Source: a virus
Virus record (IMG/VR): IMGVR_UViG_3300028025_002785
Location: 1 to 53,766 of that record
Direction: 5' to 3' (one strand)
Length of the DNA: 53,766 nucleotides
Both the position numbers and the translations under genes were made by a program. Numbering within the stretch: the first letter of the stretch is position 1; every line of letters starts with the position of its first letter. This document shows, one piece after another, positions 45,478 through 52,415 of this stretch. The notes beneath the pieces were generated by a model. The model was not told where the DNA came from and did not search any database. It worked only from the letters and a program-made list of their open reading frames with translations.

Positions 45478-47514
45478 ATGAATTTGAGTTTCCGTTTGGC
45501 AGAGGAATTTGTAGCTGGGTACAAGGGTAAGAAGGTTCCTTGGGGCTATACAGATGCAGCAGGAAACTCGGTCGGTGAGATCACCTTTCTTAGAACATAT
45601 TCTCGACTGAAAACTGACGGAACCAAGGAGACTTGGGTAGACGTATGCGAGCGAGTCATCAATGGCATGTACTCCCTACAGAAGGATCACTGTAAAACCA
45701 ATCGACTTCCTTGGAATGACTCCAAGGCTCAGGCTTCAGCTAAAGAAGCCTTCGACCGTTTATTCAACTTGAAGTGGACTCCACCTGGCCGTGGGCTTTG
45801 GGTTATGGGAACCAACATTGTTAACGAGCAGAAGAACTCTGCTGCCCTACAGAACTGCGCTTTCGTAAGCACGTCTTCAATGACAAAGAACGATCCAGCA
45901 AAACCATTCGCATTCCTCATGGAAGCCTCAATGCTCGGAGTGGGCGTTGGCTTTGACGATAAGGGTGCAGATAAGGAATTCACAATTTATGAACCAAGAG
46001 AGCCAGAAGTCACAACAGTCATCCCAGACACCAGAGAAGGATGGGTTGATTCCGTCGCAGTTGTCATCAATTCTTACCTCCGACCAGATCAGAAGATTGC
46101 AGGCTTCGATTACAGCGAAATTCGCCCAGCAGGAACGCCTATCAAAACTTTCGGAGGAACAGCAGCAGGACACGAACCCCTCCTAAAACTTCACAACCAC
46201 ATTCACTCATTGTTTAAGGGTCGTGCTGGTCAGACGTTAACTCGTCGTGATATCGCAGACATTGGCAACATGATCGGAGTTTGTGTTGTAAGCGGAAACG
46301 TTCGTCGTTCAGCAGAACTTCTTATCGGTCGCCTTGATGACAAGGACTTCTTAAACCTTAAGAACGCTGAGGTATTCCCAGAGCGCAACTCATACGACCC
46401 AGCCGCACCGGGTTGGGCATGGATGTCTAACAACTCAATCGAAGCAACTGTAGGCGCTGACCTATCTGGAATCGTTGAAGGCATCGCTAACAACGGAGAG
46501 CCAGGTGTTGTATGGATGGACATGAGCCGTAAGTATGGGCGCTTGATTGATCCTGCTAACGACAAGGACTGGCGTGTAGCTGGGTACAACCCATGTGCAG
46601 AGCAGTCACTGGAGTCGTTTGAGATGTGTACCTTGGTTGAGACATACCTCAATCGTCACGACTCAGTAGAGGACTACAAACGAACACTTAAGTTTGCATA
46701 CCTATACGCAAAGACTGTAACCCTACTTCCTACACACTGGGAAGAGACCAACGCGATCATGCAGCGCAACCGTCGCATCGGCACATCAATGTCAGGTGTA
46801 GCTAACTTTGCTGACATCAATGGACTACCAGTGCTTCGTAACTGGATGGATAACGGATACGAAACAGTAAAGAACTACGATCGTATTTACTCAGAGTGGC
46901 TTGGTATTCGTGAGTCAATCAAGATGACAACCGTTAAGCCTTCGGGAACAGTTTCAATTTTGGCTGGCGAAAGCCCTGGCGTTCACTGGACACCGGGCGG
47001 AGAATACTTTGATCGTGCTATTCGTTTTAGTAACGATGATCCTATGCTCCCACTATTTAAGATGGCTAACTATCGTGTAGAGAAGGCTAGCGAATCACCT
47101 AAGACAACTTCTGTGGTGTTCTTCCCTATCAAGTCTTCAGCTAAACGATCAGAGAAAGACGTATCAATTTACGAGAAGGTGTCATTGGCTGCAACAGCAC
47201 AGCGACATTGGTCAGACAACTCTGTATCTGTAACAGTATCCTTTAACAAAGATACGGAGAAGGATGACGTTGGAACTGTCCTTCACATGTTTGACGGGCA
47301 ACTCAAAACCGTTTCCTTCCTACCTATGGGGAACGAGACTTACCCGCAGATGCCGTACACGCAGATCACTGAGAAGAAGTACGAAGACGCACAGATGAAA
47401 CTTATGCCGATCGACTTTAGTGGAGTGTATGCAGGAATGGCTGCCGATGCTATCGGTGAGGCGTACTGCACAACTGATGCTTGCGAAGTTAGACTGATTA
47501 AAGAGAATCAGTAA
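45478..47514 (+). CDS. nrdJ: Adenosylcobalamin-dependent ribonucleotide reductase (class II, NrdJ)
   Basis: A 678-residue monomeric-type reductase that turns ribonucleotides into deoxyribonucleotides, needing host vitamin B12. Features are the first active-site Cys in LQNCAFVSTSS (about 126), ARTPGG-like allosteric parts, the finger-loop NPCAEQSLESFEMC (about 371-384, with the radical Cys and Glu), VKPSGTVSILAGESPGVHW (about 485) and the C-terminal redox pair CTTDAC (about 664-669). It is close in plan to Lactobacillus RTPR. It stands alone between its own promoter and a bidirectional terminator and supplies the dNMP kinase and polymerase pathway. All key residues are present. Confidence 0.9.
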   Translation: MNLSFRLAEEFVAGYKGKKVPWGYTDAAGNSVGEITFLRTYSRLKTDGTKETWVDVCERVINGMYSLQKDHCKTNRLPWNDSKAQASAKEAFDRLFNLKWTPPGRGLWVMGTNIVNEQKNSAALQNCAFVSTSSMTKNDPAKPFAFLMEASMLGVGVGFDDKGADKEFTIYEPREPEVTTVIPDTREGWVDSVAVVINSYLRPDQKIAGFDYSEIRPAGTPIKTFGGTAAGHEPLLKLHNHIHSLFKGRAGQTLTRRDIADIGNMIGVCVVSGNVRRSAELLIGRLDDKDFLNLKNAEVFPERNSYDPAAPGWAWMSNNSIEATVGADLSGIVEGIANNGEPGVVWMDMSRKYGRLIDPANDKDWRVAGYNPCAEQSLESFEMCTLVETYLNRHDSVEDYKRTLKFAYLYAKTVTLLPTHWEETNAIMQRNRRIGTSMSGVANFADINGLPVLRNWMDNGYETVKNYDRIYSEWLGIRESIKMTTVKPSGTVSILAGESPGVHWTPGGEYFDRAIRFSNDDPMLPLFKMANYRVEKASESPKTTSVVFFPIKSSAKRSEKDVSIYEKVSLAATAQRHWSDNSVSVTVSFNKDTEKDDVGTVLHMFDGQLKTVSFLPMGNETYPQMPYTQITEKKYEDAQMKLMPIDFSGVYAGMAADAIGEAYCTTDACEVRLIKENQ

Positions 47515-47522
47515 AAGAGTAT

Positions 47523-47560
47523 AAAAATACCCCCAGCCAATAAAGCTGGGGGTATTTTTT
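47523..47560. terminator. Bidirectional terminator between nrdJ and the minus arm
   Basis: TACCCCCAGC-CAATAAA-GCTGGGGGTA is a 10-bp perfect stem with A5 on the left and T6 on the right, so it can stop transcription from both sides. nrdJ ends 9 nt before, and the last minus-strand gene ends 10 nt after. Confidence 0.9.
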
Positions 47561-47569
47561 ATTTAAATG

Positions 47570-47863
47570 TTATGCGTCAACCTTGTACTTCATTACTGAC
47601 TTAAAGTACTTAGGCTTTCCTTTTGCATCAAGACCTGCAAGCTCATGCACTTCCCACTTAACACTCTTGCGTGGAGTGAACTCAATTGCATATTCCTTTG
47701 CATGTCGCTTAGCTGCCGATGCGTTTGCCCAAGGAGATTTACTTCCATCGGTTACTTCATTACCAGCATCATCTGTGACTGTGATTTCCAATAGCCATGC
47801 GCCACCCTTGACATCGTTTTTCCAAAGGTGTGCTTCGAATGTGTTGTTGACCTTTTTAGCCAT
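47570..47863 (-). CDS. Hypothetical protein, last gene of the minus arm
   Basis: A 97-residue protein (NNTFEAHLWKNDVKGGAWLLE, KSPWANASAAKRHAKEYAIE, KYFKSVMKYKVDA). It is beta-rich followed by a helix, and resembles small actinophage proteins with a ferredoxin-like or DUF fold that I cannot name. It overlaps the upstream gene by 8 nt and ends at the shared terminator. Confidence 0.5.
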   Translation of the reverse strand: MAKKVNNTFEAHLWKNDVKGGAWLLEITVTDDAGNEVTDGSKSPWANASAAKRHAKEYAIEFTPRKSVKWEVHELAGLDAKGKPKYFKSVMKYKVDA

Positions 47864-48251
47864 TTACTTCCTCCAATTGTTGTACGGGAAGATGATACAC
47901 CCCGTAGTCGTTTAGTTCCATTTCGTGTACCAAGTCAGCGTGACCAGCATACGCCGCCTCGATGGTTGTATACCTACGAGACTTTACGATCTCGTTGTCT
48001 TCGTTGAAAGCATAGGAGACGAATATCTTTGGCTTCGATAAGTTCGGCTTCCAATCCCTCATAACAAAGTGACGCTCAGCTAGCCATGAGTACTCAGGCA
48101 TATCAATGCCAGTCCACTTAGTTAATACATTGATCCCATTGACTTTAGTTTCCTTTCTGAACGCGTGCTTACTGCTTGACTCCTCACACCACTGCGACAT
48201 GGTTATACGTTCACCGTGTCGGTTAAAGAAGTCGTACTCAGTTCTACTCAT
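47856..48251 (-). CDS. Hypothetical protein
   Basis: A 131-residue protein, MSRTEYDFFNRHGERITMSQ at its start, then KVNGINVLTKWTGIDMPEY and a basic beta-rich part (FVMRDWKPNLSKPKIFVSYA, IVKSRRYTTIEAAYAGHADL). It has no recognised motif. It overlaps both neighbours by 8 nt, so it is part of one polycistronic message. Confidence 0.5.
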   Translation of the reverse strand: MSRTEYDFFNRHGERITMSQWCEESSSKHAFRKETKVNGINVLTKWTGIDMPEYSWLAERHFVMRDWKPNLSKPKIFVSYAFNEDNEIVKSRRYTTIEAAYAGHADLVHEMELNDYGVYHLPVQQLEEVNG

Positions 48252-48435
48252 GACAATCCTCCGTAAAAAAACATTTCAATGTTCGTGGATCACGTGGCGT
48301 TATCTGATCACAATCAAAGCACATCTCCCACGGTATCAATTTATGATGCTCGTCTAGGTAGCGATCAACTGCTTCGATACCTCCAGCGTTGTGCATCTCA
48401 ATGCACTTATTCTTTAGATCCTCCATCAAGTCCAT
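48244..48435 (-). CDS. Small Cys-containing protein (63 aa)
   Basis: A helical N-terminus (MDLMEDLKNKCIEMHNAGGI) is followed by WEMCFDCDQITPRDPRTLKC and a closing TEDCHE. Four Cys, plus His at 62, could form a zinc site. It overlaps the methyltransferase C-terminal frame by 29 nt and the next gene by 8 nt. Function unknown. Confidence 0.5.
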   Translation of the reverse strand: MDLMEDLKNKCIEMHNAGGIEAVDRYLDEHHKLIPWEMCFDCDQITPRDPRTLKCFFTEDCHE

Positions 48436-49171
48436 TGTTCACCTCCACCAGACGATTGATAATCCATTGAACAACAGGCACAGCAACAGCGTTACCCATT
48501 TGCTTATAGCGTTGAGAGTCAGACTGACTATCAGTCCAGCCATCAGGGAAACCTTGTAAGCGCTCGCACTCTAGTGGAGTCAAGCGACGAACAACTGCTT
48601 CTTCATACGCCATTGTGTCTTTAGCACGCTTAGCGTTAAGGGTTGGTGCTACTTCCTCTTTAGGAAAGTCATAAAGCTCAAAGTTACCAACGTGTGCCAC
48701 ACCGTGACCTCCGACTGTATCTATAGTAAACATAGGGTCATCGGGATTTCCGTAACCTTTACCTTGTGGACCTGCTGTGTCACTACGACCAATAACAGTT
48801 CCTTGAATTGGATACGCAACAGCTTGACCACCAGTCGTATCAACTGTGTAAGCAGGATCTGCTTCAGAACCTAGCCCTAAACCATTCTGTTTCTTTTCCA
48901 TCTCACGACCATCCTGTATTGGATAAGCAAGCATAGGCATGTTGTTACCACCCGTTCCCATACGCGCTTGTAATGTATTTATAACTGGACCTTGAACTCT
49001 TAGATCGTCTACGCGGTTGCCGTAGAAGATAAGAACGGTTGCTCTTGTGTCACCGTTATTCTCAAATGCGTTGAGTGTAGGAGTTACTTCGCCCTCTACC
49101 CATGTCTCGAAATCATCCACGTTCTGCGCTCTCCTACTCTTTATGAACCACAAGGTGACCACTATCCACAT
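48407..49171 (-). pseudogene. C-terminal half of the cytosine-5 DNA methyltransferase (frameshifted part)
   Basis: A 254-residue frame. It begins with a stretch that is not gene-like (MWIVVTLWFI), and from KSRRAQNVDDFETWVEGEV on it reads as the continuation of the upstream Dcm domain. The target-recognition part holds repeated TLQARMGTGGNNMP and TVDTTGGQAVAYPIQ segments. The C-terminal motifs are RRLTPLECERLQGFPDGWT (IX/X region) and RYKQMGNAVAVPVVQWI (motif X). The reading frame differs by one base from that of 49134-49871. If the joint is a true mutation the enzyme is dead. If it is a sequencing error or a translational shift, one complete methyltransferase results. Confidence 0.7.
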
Positions 49172-49871
49172 CTTGGTTGACTACTGTTGCATGGTGATAA
49201 ATCTCTGCTGGTATAGCGTTGGCTACTTCTCGCGCTTCATCCCCTGCTCTAGTGCTGAGTGGAGTAGCGCTGGCAATGACTTTCCTCTTTTTGTTGCTCG
49301 TCTCAAGATGCCCTCGCATGCCTTCGATGAGAGCAAGTACTTCTGAAGATGCTCGCCCTGAGTCTCCAAGACATCCAACAATGAAGACTCTACGCCTTCT
49401 TTGTGGGACTCCGAAGTGCTGAGCGTCAAGAATCCTGTAGCTGACCCCATACCCGCGCTCAACCAACGCCCCGATAACGGTTCCCATGTCTCGTCCTTCG
49501 TTGGAAGACAATAAACCGGGGACGTTTTCGAGGACGAACCACTTCGCTTTGGTTTCGTCGAGGATGCGACAGATTTCCCAGAAGAGTCCAGATCTAGCGC
49601 CAGCGAGTCCTGCCCGCTTTCCTGCGACTGAGAGGTCTTGACACGGGAAGCCTCCAACAATAATTCCGTCACTACCATCGAATCCGAGTTCTCTAAGTTG
49701 ATCACCTGTTACATCCTTTACATCGTTAATTAGTGTTGAGTTTGGAAATTGTTTTGCTAATACTGCTCGTGCGTGCTTATCGATCTCACATGAAGCAACC
49801 ACTGAAACCCCAGCTCGCTCTAGTGCTAGATCAAATCCACCTACACCAGCAAATAGTGATACTGCTTTCAT
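49134..49871 (-). CDS. Cytosine-5 DNA methyltransferase, N-terminal catalytic part
   Basis: A 245-residue frame with the Dcm catalytic core: motif I SLFAGVGGFDLALERAG, motif II EIDKHAR, motif IV VGGFPCQDLSVAGKR (catalytic Cys at about 75), motif VI LENVPGL and motif VIII FGVPQRRRRVFIVG. It should flip out and methylate cytosine at C5 in a defined DNA sequence, protecting phage DNA or copying a host pattern. The frame stops at 49134-49136, and the matching C-terminal half continues one base out of frame. The joint lies at the HLVVHK segment, and reading AAA then skipping one base restores the SRRAQNVDD continuation. It is coupled to the upstream gene by 4 nt. Confidence 0.8.
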   Translation of the reverse strand: MKAVSLFAGVGGFDLALERAGVSVVASCEIDKHARAVLAKQFPNSTLINDVKDVTGDQLRELGFDGSDGIIVGGFPCQDLSVAGKRAGLAGARSGLFWEICRILDETKAKWFVLENVPGLLSSNEGRDMGTVIGALVERGYGVSYRILDAQHFGVPQRRRRVFIVGCLGDSGRASSEVLALIEGMRGHLETSNKKRKVIASATPLSTRAGDEAREVANAIPAEIYHHATVVNQDVDSGHLVVHKE

Positions 49872-50101
49872 TTAAGCCTTCTTTCGATTGTTCTCACAGT
49901 TCTACATGGATACGAAGACCGAATAGAACCGTGGGCTCTCACTTCAGCGCATACTTTGCATAGACCAAACCCACCCGGTGCGTGTAGATCTAACAAGTCT
50001 TTTAACATTTTTAAGTGAGATCTATTAGTAGTTTCCACTTTTGCTATAAGTTCTTGGTGATAAATTCTGGCTTCTGGGCTTTTCATCGCTACTCTTTTCA
50101 T
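49868..50101 (-). CDS. Hypothetical protein before the methyltransferase
   Basis: A 77-residue basic protein with a helical body (SPEARIYHQELIAKVETTNR, HLKMLKDLLDLHAPGGFGLC) and three Cys in GLCKVCAEVRAHG and SYPCRTVRTIERRLK. It could be a small zinc-binding protein. It is coupled upstream to WhiB and downstream to the methyltransferase by 4-nt overlaps. Confidence 0.5.
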   Translation of the reverse strand: MKRVAMKSPEARIYHQELIAKVETTNRSHLKMLKDLLDLHAPGGFGLCKVCAEVRAHGSIRSSYPCRTVRTIERRLK

Positions 50102-50388
50102 GCGTAAGTCTTAATCCTTCCCTTGTAGAATCCTCGCTCATCAGCAGTCATGCCACCCCACACACCATACGTTTCAGGCACAGTTAATGCGTGGTTCAAG
50201 CACTTAGCGATAACTGGGCAACCTTTGCACACAGCTTTTGCTTCTTTTTCTTTCTTACGTTTAGCGGCATCACGCATATTGTGCTCTAAGAAGAACAGTT
50301 CAGGATCTTTGCCCACGCAATTGCCTTGGTGTTGCCACTCCCATGCATCTGCAACGGGGTTTAAGTTTTTATAAGGTAGTACTGTCAT
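50098..50388 (-). CDS. WhiB-like transcription regulator
   Basis: A 96-residue canonical WhiB protein: WQHQGNCVGKDPELFF (first Cys), AVCKGCPVIAKCLNHAL (CxxCx5C) and the turn YGVWGGMTADERGFYKGR (GxWGG). These four Cys bind a 4Fe-4S cluster in actinobacterial and phage WhiB proteins, which bind sigma-A and change promoter choice. The presence of this family is strong evidence for an actinobacterial host. It sits in the early-like minus operon and may control the phage programme or dampen the host WhiB regulon. Confidence 0.88.
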   Translation of the reverse strand: MTVLPYKNLNPVADAWEWQHQGNCVGKDPELFFLEHNMRDAAKRKKEKEAKAVCKGCPVIAKCLNHALTVPETYGVWGGMTADERGFYKGRIKTYA

Positions 50389-50622
50389 TTAATTCTCTGT
50401 ATCTTGTAGCAACTCGATGGTTGCCTCTGCATCTTTAAGGTAATTGATTACCTTTTGAATATCTAACTCGTCAATGGGAGTGTCCTCAAGCACAACTCGT
50501 GCTGTGATCACATTGGCTATTGCAAATCCTTTTGGTGTCATTCGTACTGGACCTCCATCAATCGTGTCTAGGTTGCCTCTTTCAAGTGCAAGCATCATTA
50601 GCTTTTCTCTTACATCAGCCAT
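50389..50622 (-). CDS. Small hypothetical protein
   Basis: A 77-residue protein, MADVREKLMMLALERGNLDT then VRMTPKGFAIANVITARVVLE and a helical end KVINYLKDAEATIELLQD. It is preceded by GAGGAGG, lies inside the coupled chain and immediately before WhiB. No family is recognised. Confidence 0.5.
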   Translation of the reverse strand: MADVREKLMMLALERGNLDTIDGGPVRMTPKGFAIANVITARVVLEDTPIDELDIQKVINYLKDAEATIELLQDTEN

Positions 50623-50761
50623 TCTTTTCCTCCTCGAATCCTACCTCGATGATCTCCAATTTTCCTTCGTCCTGCAACGTCCGCAGTAGTTGCTCTTTGT
50701 CCGAAAATTTTGAATACACCTTCGGCTTTGACTCGATAGGTATAACAGTCTCAAAATCCAT
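50615..50761 (-). CDS. Small hypothetical protein (48 aa)
   Basis: ATG 50761 lies at the stop of the upstream small gene (TAATG), with GGGGG as ribosome site. The product starts MDFETVIPIESKPKVYSKFS and ends EIIEVGFEEEKNG. Its last codons contain the GAGGAGG of the next gene. The charged amphipathic pattern and coupling support translation. Function unknown. Confidence 0.5.
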   Translation of the reverse strand: MDFETVIPIESKPKVYSKFSDKEQLLRTLQDEGKLEIIEVGFEEEKNG

Positions 50762-50910
50762 TACCAACCCCCTAAACATTCATTCTTTGTGTGATACTTA
50801 AATATGAGGCTCATCATGGTGCGAGTCTGCGCCTCGATTAGTTCTTTGCAAGCACCGCATTTGTGCGTCCACTCACCAGTAAAGAAGTCGTGCTGGAACC
50901 CCTTACTCAT
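50761..50910 (-). CDS. Small Cys-containing protein (49 aa)
   Basis: The product starts MSKGFQHDFFTGEWTHKCGA and continues as a CxxC (CGAC) followed by a helix ELIEAQTRTMMSLIFKYHTK and a final NECLGGW. One CxxC and one later Cys might form half of a zinc site. It overlaps the upstream gene by 8 nt and the next by one base. Confidence 0.5.
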   Translation of the reverse strand: MSKGFQHDFFTGEWTHKCGACKELIEAQTRTMMSLIFKYHTKNECLGGW

Positions 50911-51076
50911 CAGGCTTCTCCAGTTCAATCACGCTTACAAACTCCCAGCCTCGAGACTTCCAGTCCTTGATCGCACTGACTGCTTTACTACGATCTGTGA
51001 ACGAAACTGGTGCGACTACCTCATGGACTAAAAGCCCCCAAAGCTTTTCATTTTTAACTACATCTGTTTTGCTCAT
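50903..51076 (-). CDS. Small hypothetical protein (57 aa)
   Basis: ATG 51076 follows AAGGGG by 6 nt and overlaps the stop of the preceding gene; an in-frame ATG at 51097 lacks this support. The product reads MSKTDVVKNEKLWGLLVHEV, then TDRSKAVSAIKDWKSRGWEF and ends VIELEKPDE. It resembles a compact alpha/beta domain. Function unknown. Confidence 0.55.
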   Translation of the reverse strand: MSKTDVVKNEKLWGLLVHEVVAPVSFTDRSKAVSAIKDWKSRGWEFVSVIELEKPDE

Positions 51077-51180
51077 TAGATCCCCTTCTTTACGCATTGT
51101 TCACAATAGAGTTCAGTTTCTTCTACAGATTGCCATTGGACTGGAACCGTAGCTTTGTTACTTCCACATTCTGCACACAT
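51076..51180 (-). CDS. Mini zinc-ribbon protein (34 aa)
   Basis: A very short frame linked on both sides by TAATG overlaps. MCAECGSNKATVPVQW and ELYCEQCVKKGI give two CxxC pairs 24 residues apart, enough for one zinc ribbon. AGAGGGG lies before the start. The Cys pattern and coupling support a true gene despite its length. Confidence 0.55.
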   Translation of the reverse strand: MCAECGSNKATVPVQWQSVEETELYCEQCVKKGI

Positions 51181-51392
51181 TAGTACCACCCCTCTTCTAG
51201 TAGAAACGCCCACTCCTTAACGAGCGCCTTTGTAATTTCCGTGACTTCCTCATCCTCATAGGCTCCATAGTCGCTGAGGATATTGACATCGGTTAGGGTT
51301 TCCATCATGCGAGCATTGAGTTCGCCCTGCGAAAATGTGCCCCTTAACAATTGGGCAATCTGAATATCTAAGTTTTCCTTAGTCATAGTCAT
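51180..51392 (-). CDS. Small acidic helical protein
   Basis: A 70-residue acidic protein (TKENLDIQIAQLLRGTFSQG, NARMMETLTDVNILSDYGAY) with DEEVTEITKALVKEWAFLLE near the end. It is coupled by 4 nt to the upstream gene and by one base to the mini zinc ribbon. No family is recognised. Confidence 0.5.
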   Translation of the reverse strand: MTMTKENLDIQIAQLLRGTFSQGELNARMMETLTDVNILSDYGAYEDEEVTEITKALVKEWAFLLEEGWY

Positions 51393-51697
51393 GCTGATAA
51401 CTCCTTCGCAATTGATCTTTTGACCTCATTAATTGCCTTTCGCTCGCATCGGCTGATAACTTGCTCAGCCTCAGCAATGCCGTGGGTGTGCCAACCTTCC
51501 CAATACTTTGCATTGGTAGCCTCAACATAGAGGTGGATGATCTTGGTGCGTTCCTCATCAGTTAAGCAGTTAGGGATTAGATCCATTAGTTCCATGAAGA
51601 TAGGCTCTTCTTTGTTGACGTACTTAGCCTTTTCTGGTTGGTGGTATTCAATAGTCCATTTAGCATCTTGCAGCTGAATTGTTGTTGCGATATCCAT
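51389..51697 (-). CDS. Hypothetical protein, first gene of the minus operon
   Basis: A 102-residue protein. ATG 51697 follows GAAAGGG, while the in-frame ATG at 51769 lies upstream of the promoter and is rejected. The sequence is helical (IATTIQLQDAKWTIEYHQPE, EEPIFMELMDLIPNCLTDEE, RTKIIHLYVEATNAKYWEGW) with HGIAEAEQVISRCERKAINE near the end. It lies behind a CRP/GlxR-type promoter, so it leads a unit of about thirteen coupled genes. Function unknown. Confidence 0.55.
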   Translation of the reverse strand: MDIATTIQLQDAKWTIEYHQPEKAKYVNKEEPIFMELMDLIPNCLTDEERTKIIHLYVEATNAKYWEGWHTHGIAEAEQVISRCERKAINEVKRSIAKELSA

Positions 51698-51735
51698 AGG
51701 TACAGCCCTTTCGGTTAGTTGTTTGATATAGAGAA

Positions 51736-51764
51736 CATTAGGGCTACCGGGCAGGCTCGCCAAT
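51736..51764 (-). promoter_or_regulatory. Promoter of the minus-arm operon
   Basis: On the minus strand TTGGCG (51764-51759), a 17-nt spacer and TAATGT (51741-51736). The CRP-type box at 51775-51790 is exactly 10 nt upstream. The same geometry and much of the same sequence recur at the GP88 promoter. Confidence 0.6.
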
Positions 51765-51774
51765 AACATTTGGT

Positions 51775-51790
51775 GTGACCTGCATCACGT
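51775..51790. promoter_or_regulatory. CRP/GlxR-type box, one mismatch
   Basis: TGTGACCTGCATCACG: TGTGA-N6-TCAC with only the last base deviating from TGTGA-N6-TCACA. Its centre is about 86 bp before ATG 51697 and about 18 bp before the -35 hexamer. Confidence 0.6.
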
Positions 51791-52205
51791 GCGGGAAAGG
51801 GCCCGAAATAGATTTACTTCTCCTTGTTTCTATAGAGAGAGCACATGAGAGAGAGTAATAACGTCTCACGTTACTATCTCGGCTCTATTAGCCGCTACAT
51901 GGCTAGAGATCGCAGATTAGGCACATTCAGGCGAGATATGCGTATATCTCTCTGGGAGAGAGGCTGCAGAGCTGGTGGCACAACTGCTTAGTCTCTTTGT
52001 CGACAATGCAGTAGCCTAAATGTGCAGACAAAGCGATTTGTCGACATTAAATGTCAGCTATATGGCTCTCTCTCTCTTCTCTCTCTCTCTCTCTCTTTTC
52101 AAGCTTTCTCTCTCATTCAAGCAGATTTGATCCAAATGGGCAACTTCTCTCTCTCTCCGAGAGCATGACCGGGCATGAATGAGCAAGACTGGCTATGACT
52201 GGTCA
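51791..52205. other. Non-coding GA/CT-rich segment with inverted repeats (possible origin, packaging site or ncRNA)
   Basis: This gap has no convincing gene on either strand. It holds long CT runs at 52062-52099, further CTCTCT/GAGAGA runs throughout, and two copies of TTTGTCGACA 41 bp apart (51996-52005 and 52037-52046). A spaced inverted pair is GGCACATTCAGGC near 51918-51930 with GCCTAAATGTGC near 52014-52025. Two imperfect palindromes of the type ATGAC-YGG-KCATG lie near 52164-52206. Such repeat-rich, gene-free DNA suggests an origin, packaging signal or structured RNA. A 48-codon plus-strand ORF at 51845-51991 lacks support. Confidence 0.45.
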
Positions 52206-52253
52206 TGTGGCGAATATCACACGTGAGCAATATCACATGTGACCTGGGTCACA
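52206..52253. promoter_or_regulatory. Three head-to-tail CRP/GlxR-type boxes
   Basis: Three contiguous 16-bp boxes: TGTGGCGAATATCACA (52206-52221, one mismatch), CGTGAGCAATATCACA (52222-52237, one mismatch) and TGTGACCTGGGTCACA (52238-52253, perfect). The periodicity is exactly 16 bp with no gap. The two inner copies also form a 16-bp direct repeat beginning AATATCACA. Confidence 0.65.
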
Positions 52254-52255
52254 GG

Positions 52256-52310
52256 CCTCTCTCTATACCCTATCCCGAAGGGATAAGGGGAGGGTGGGTC
52301 AACACAAACA
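52256..52310. repeat. Conserved intergenic element, copy 1
   Basis: Directly after a perfect CRP-type box come a CT run, TATA, CCCGAAGGG, a G-rich stretch (GGGTGGGT) and CAACACAAACA. The same order occurs at 53533-53589. The CCC-GAA-GGG core forms a short hairpin in both copies. The role is unknown; it may be a promoter or insulating part of the regulatory unit. Confidence 0.55.
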
Positions 52311-52340
52311 TTTGGCTTTTGGGAGTAGGCATTTCCCTTT

Positions 52341-52377
52341 AAAAAGAAAGCCCAGCGGGGGCTGATTTCCGCTGAGC
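52341..52377 (-). terminator. Terminator for the 52416-53406 unit
   Basis: On the minus strand GCTCAGCGG and CCGCTGGGC form a 9-bp stem (one G-U pair), followed by TTTCTTTTT. A second hairpin without a T-run lies between it and the gene end. Confidence 0.7.
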
Positions 52378-52384
52378 TTCCTTG

Positions 52385-52410
52385 TTTGCTCAACCCCGGA
52401 GGGGAGCAAA
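52385..52410 (-). other. Hairpin directly after the 52416 gene
   Basis: TTTGCTC and GAGCAAA pair around a C-rich/G-rich interior (CCCC-GGA-GGG), 5 nt after the stop codon. No T-run follows. It may protect the 3' end or assist the downstream terminator. Confidence 0.5.
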
Positions 52411-52415
52411 GCTAT

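Noticed and set aside
49223-49705. A 160-codon minus-strand ORF inside the methyltransferase gene
   Set aside because: Overlaps catalytic motifs in another frame, with low-complexity composition and no start signal.
51845-51991. A 48-codon plus-strand ORF (basic, Arg-rich) in the gap of the minus-strand arm
   Set aside because: No good ribosome site or promoter, opposite to all neighbours, and built from the GA-rich repeat DNA; kept only as a remote possibility.
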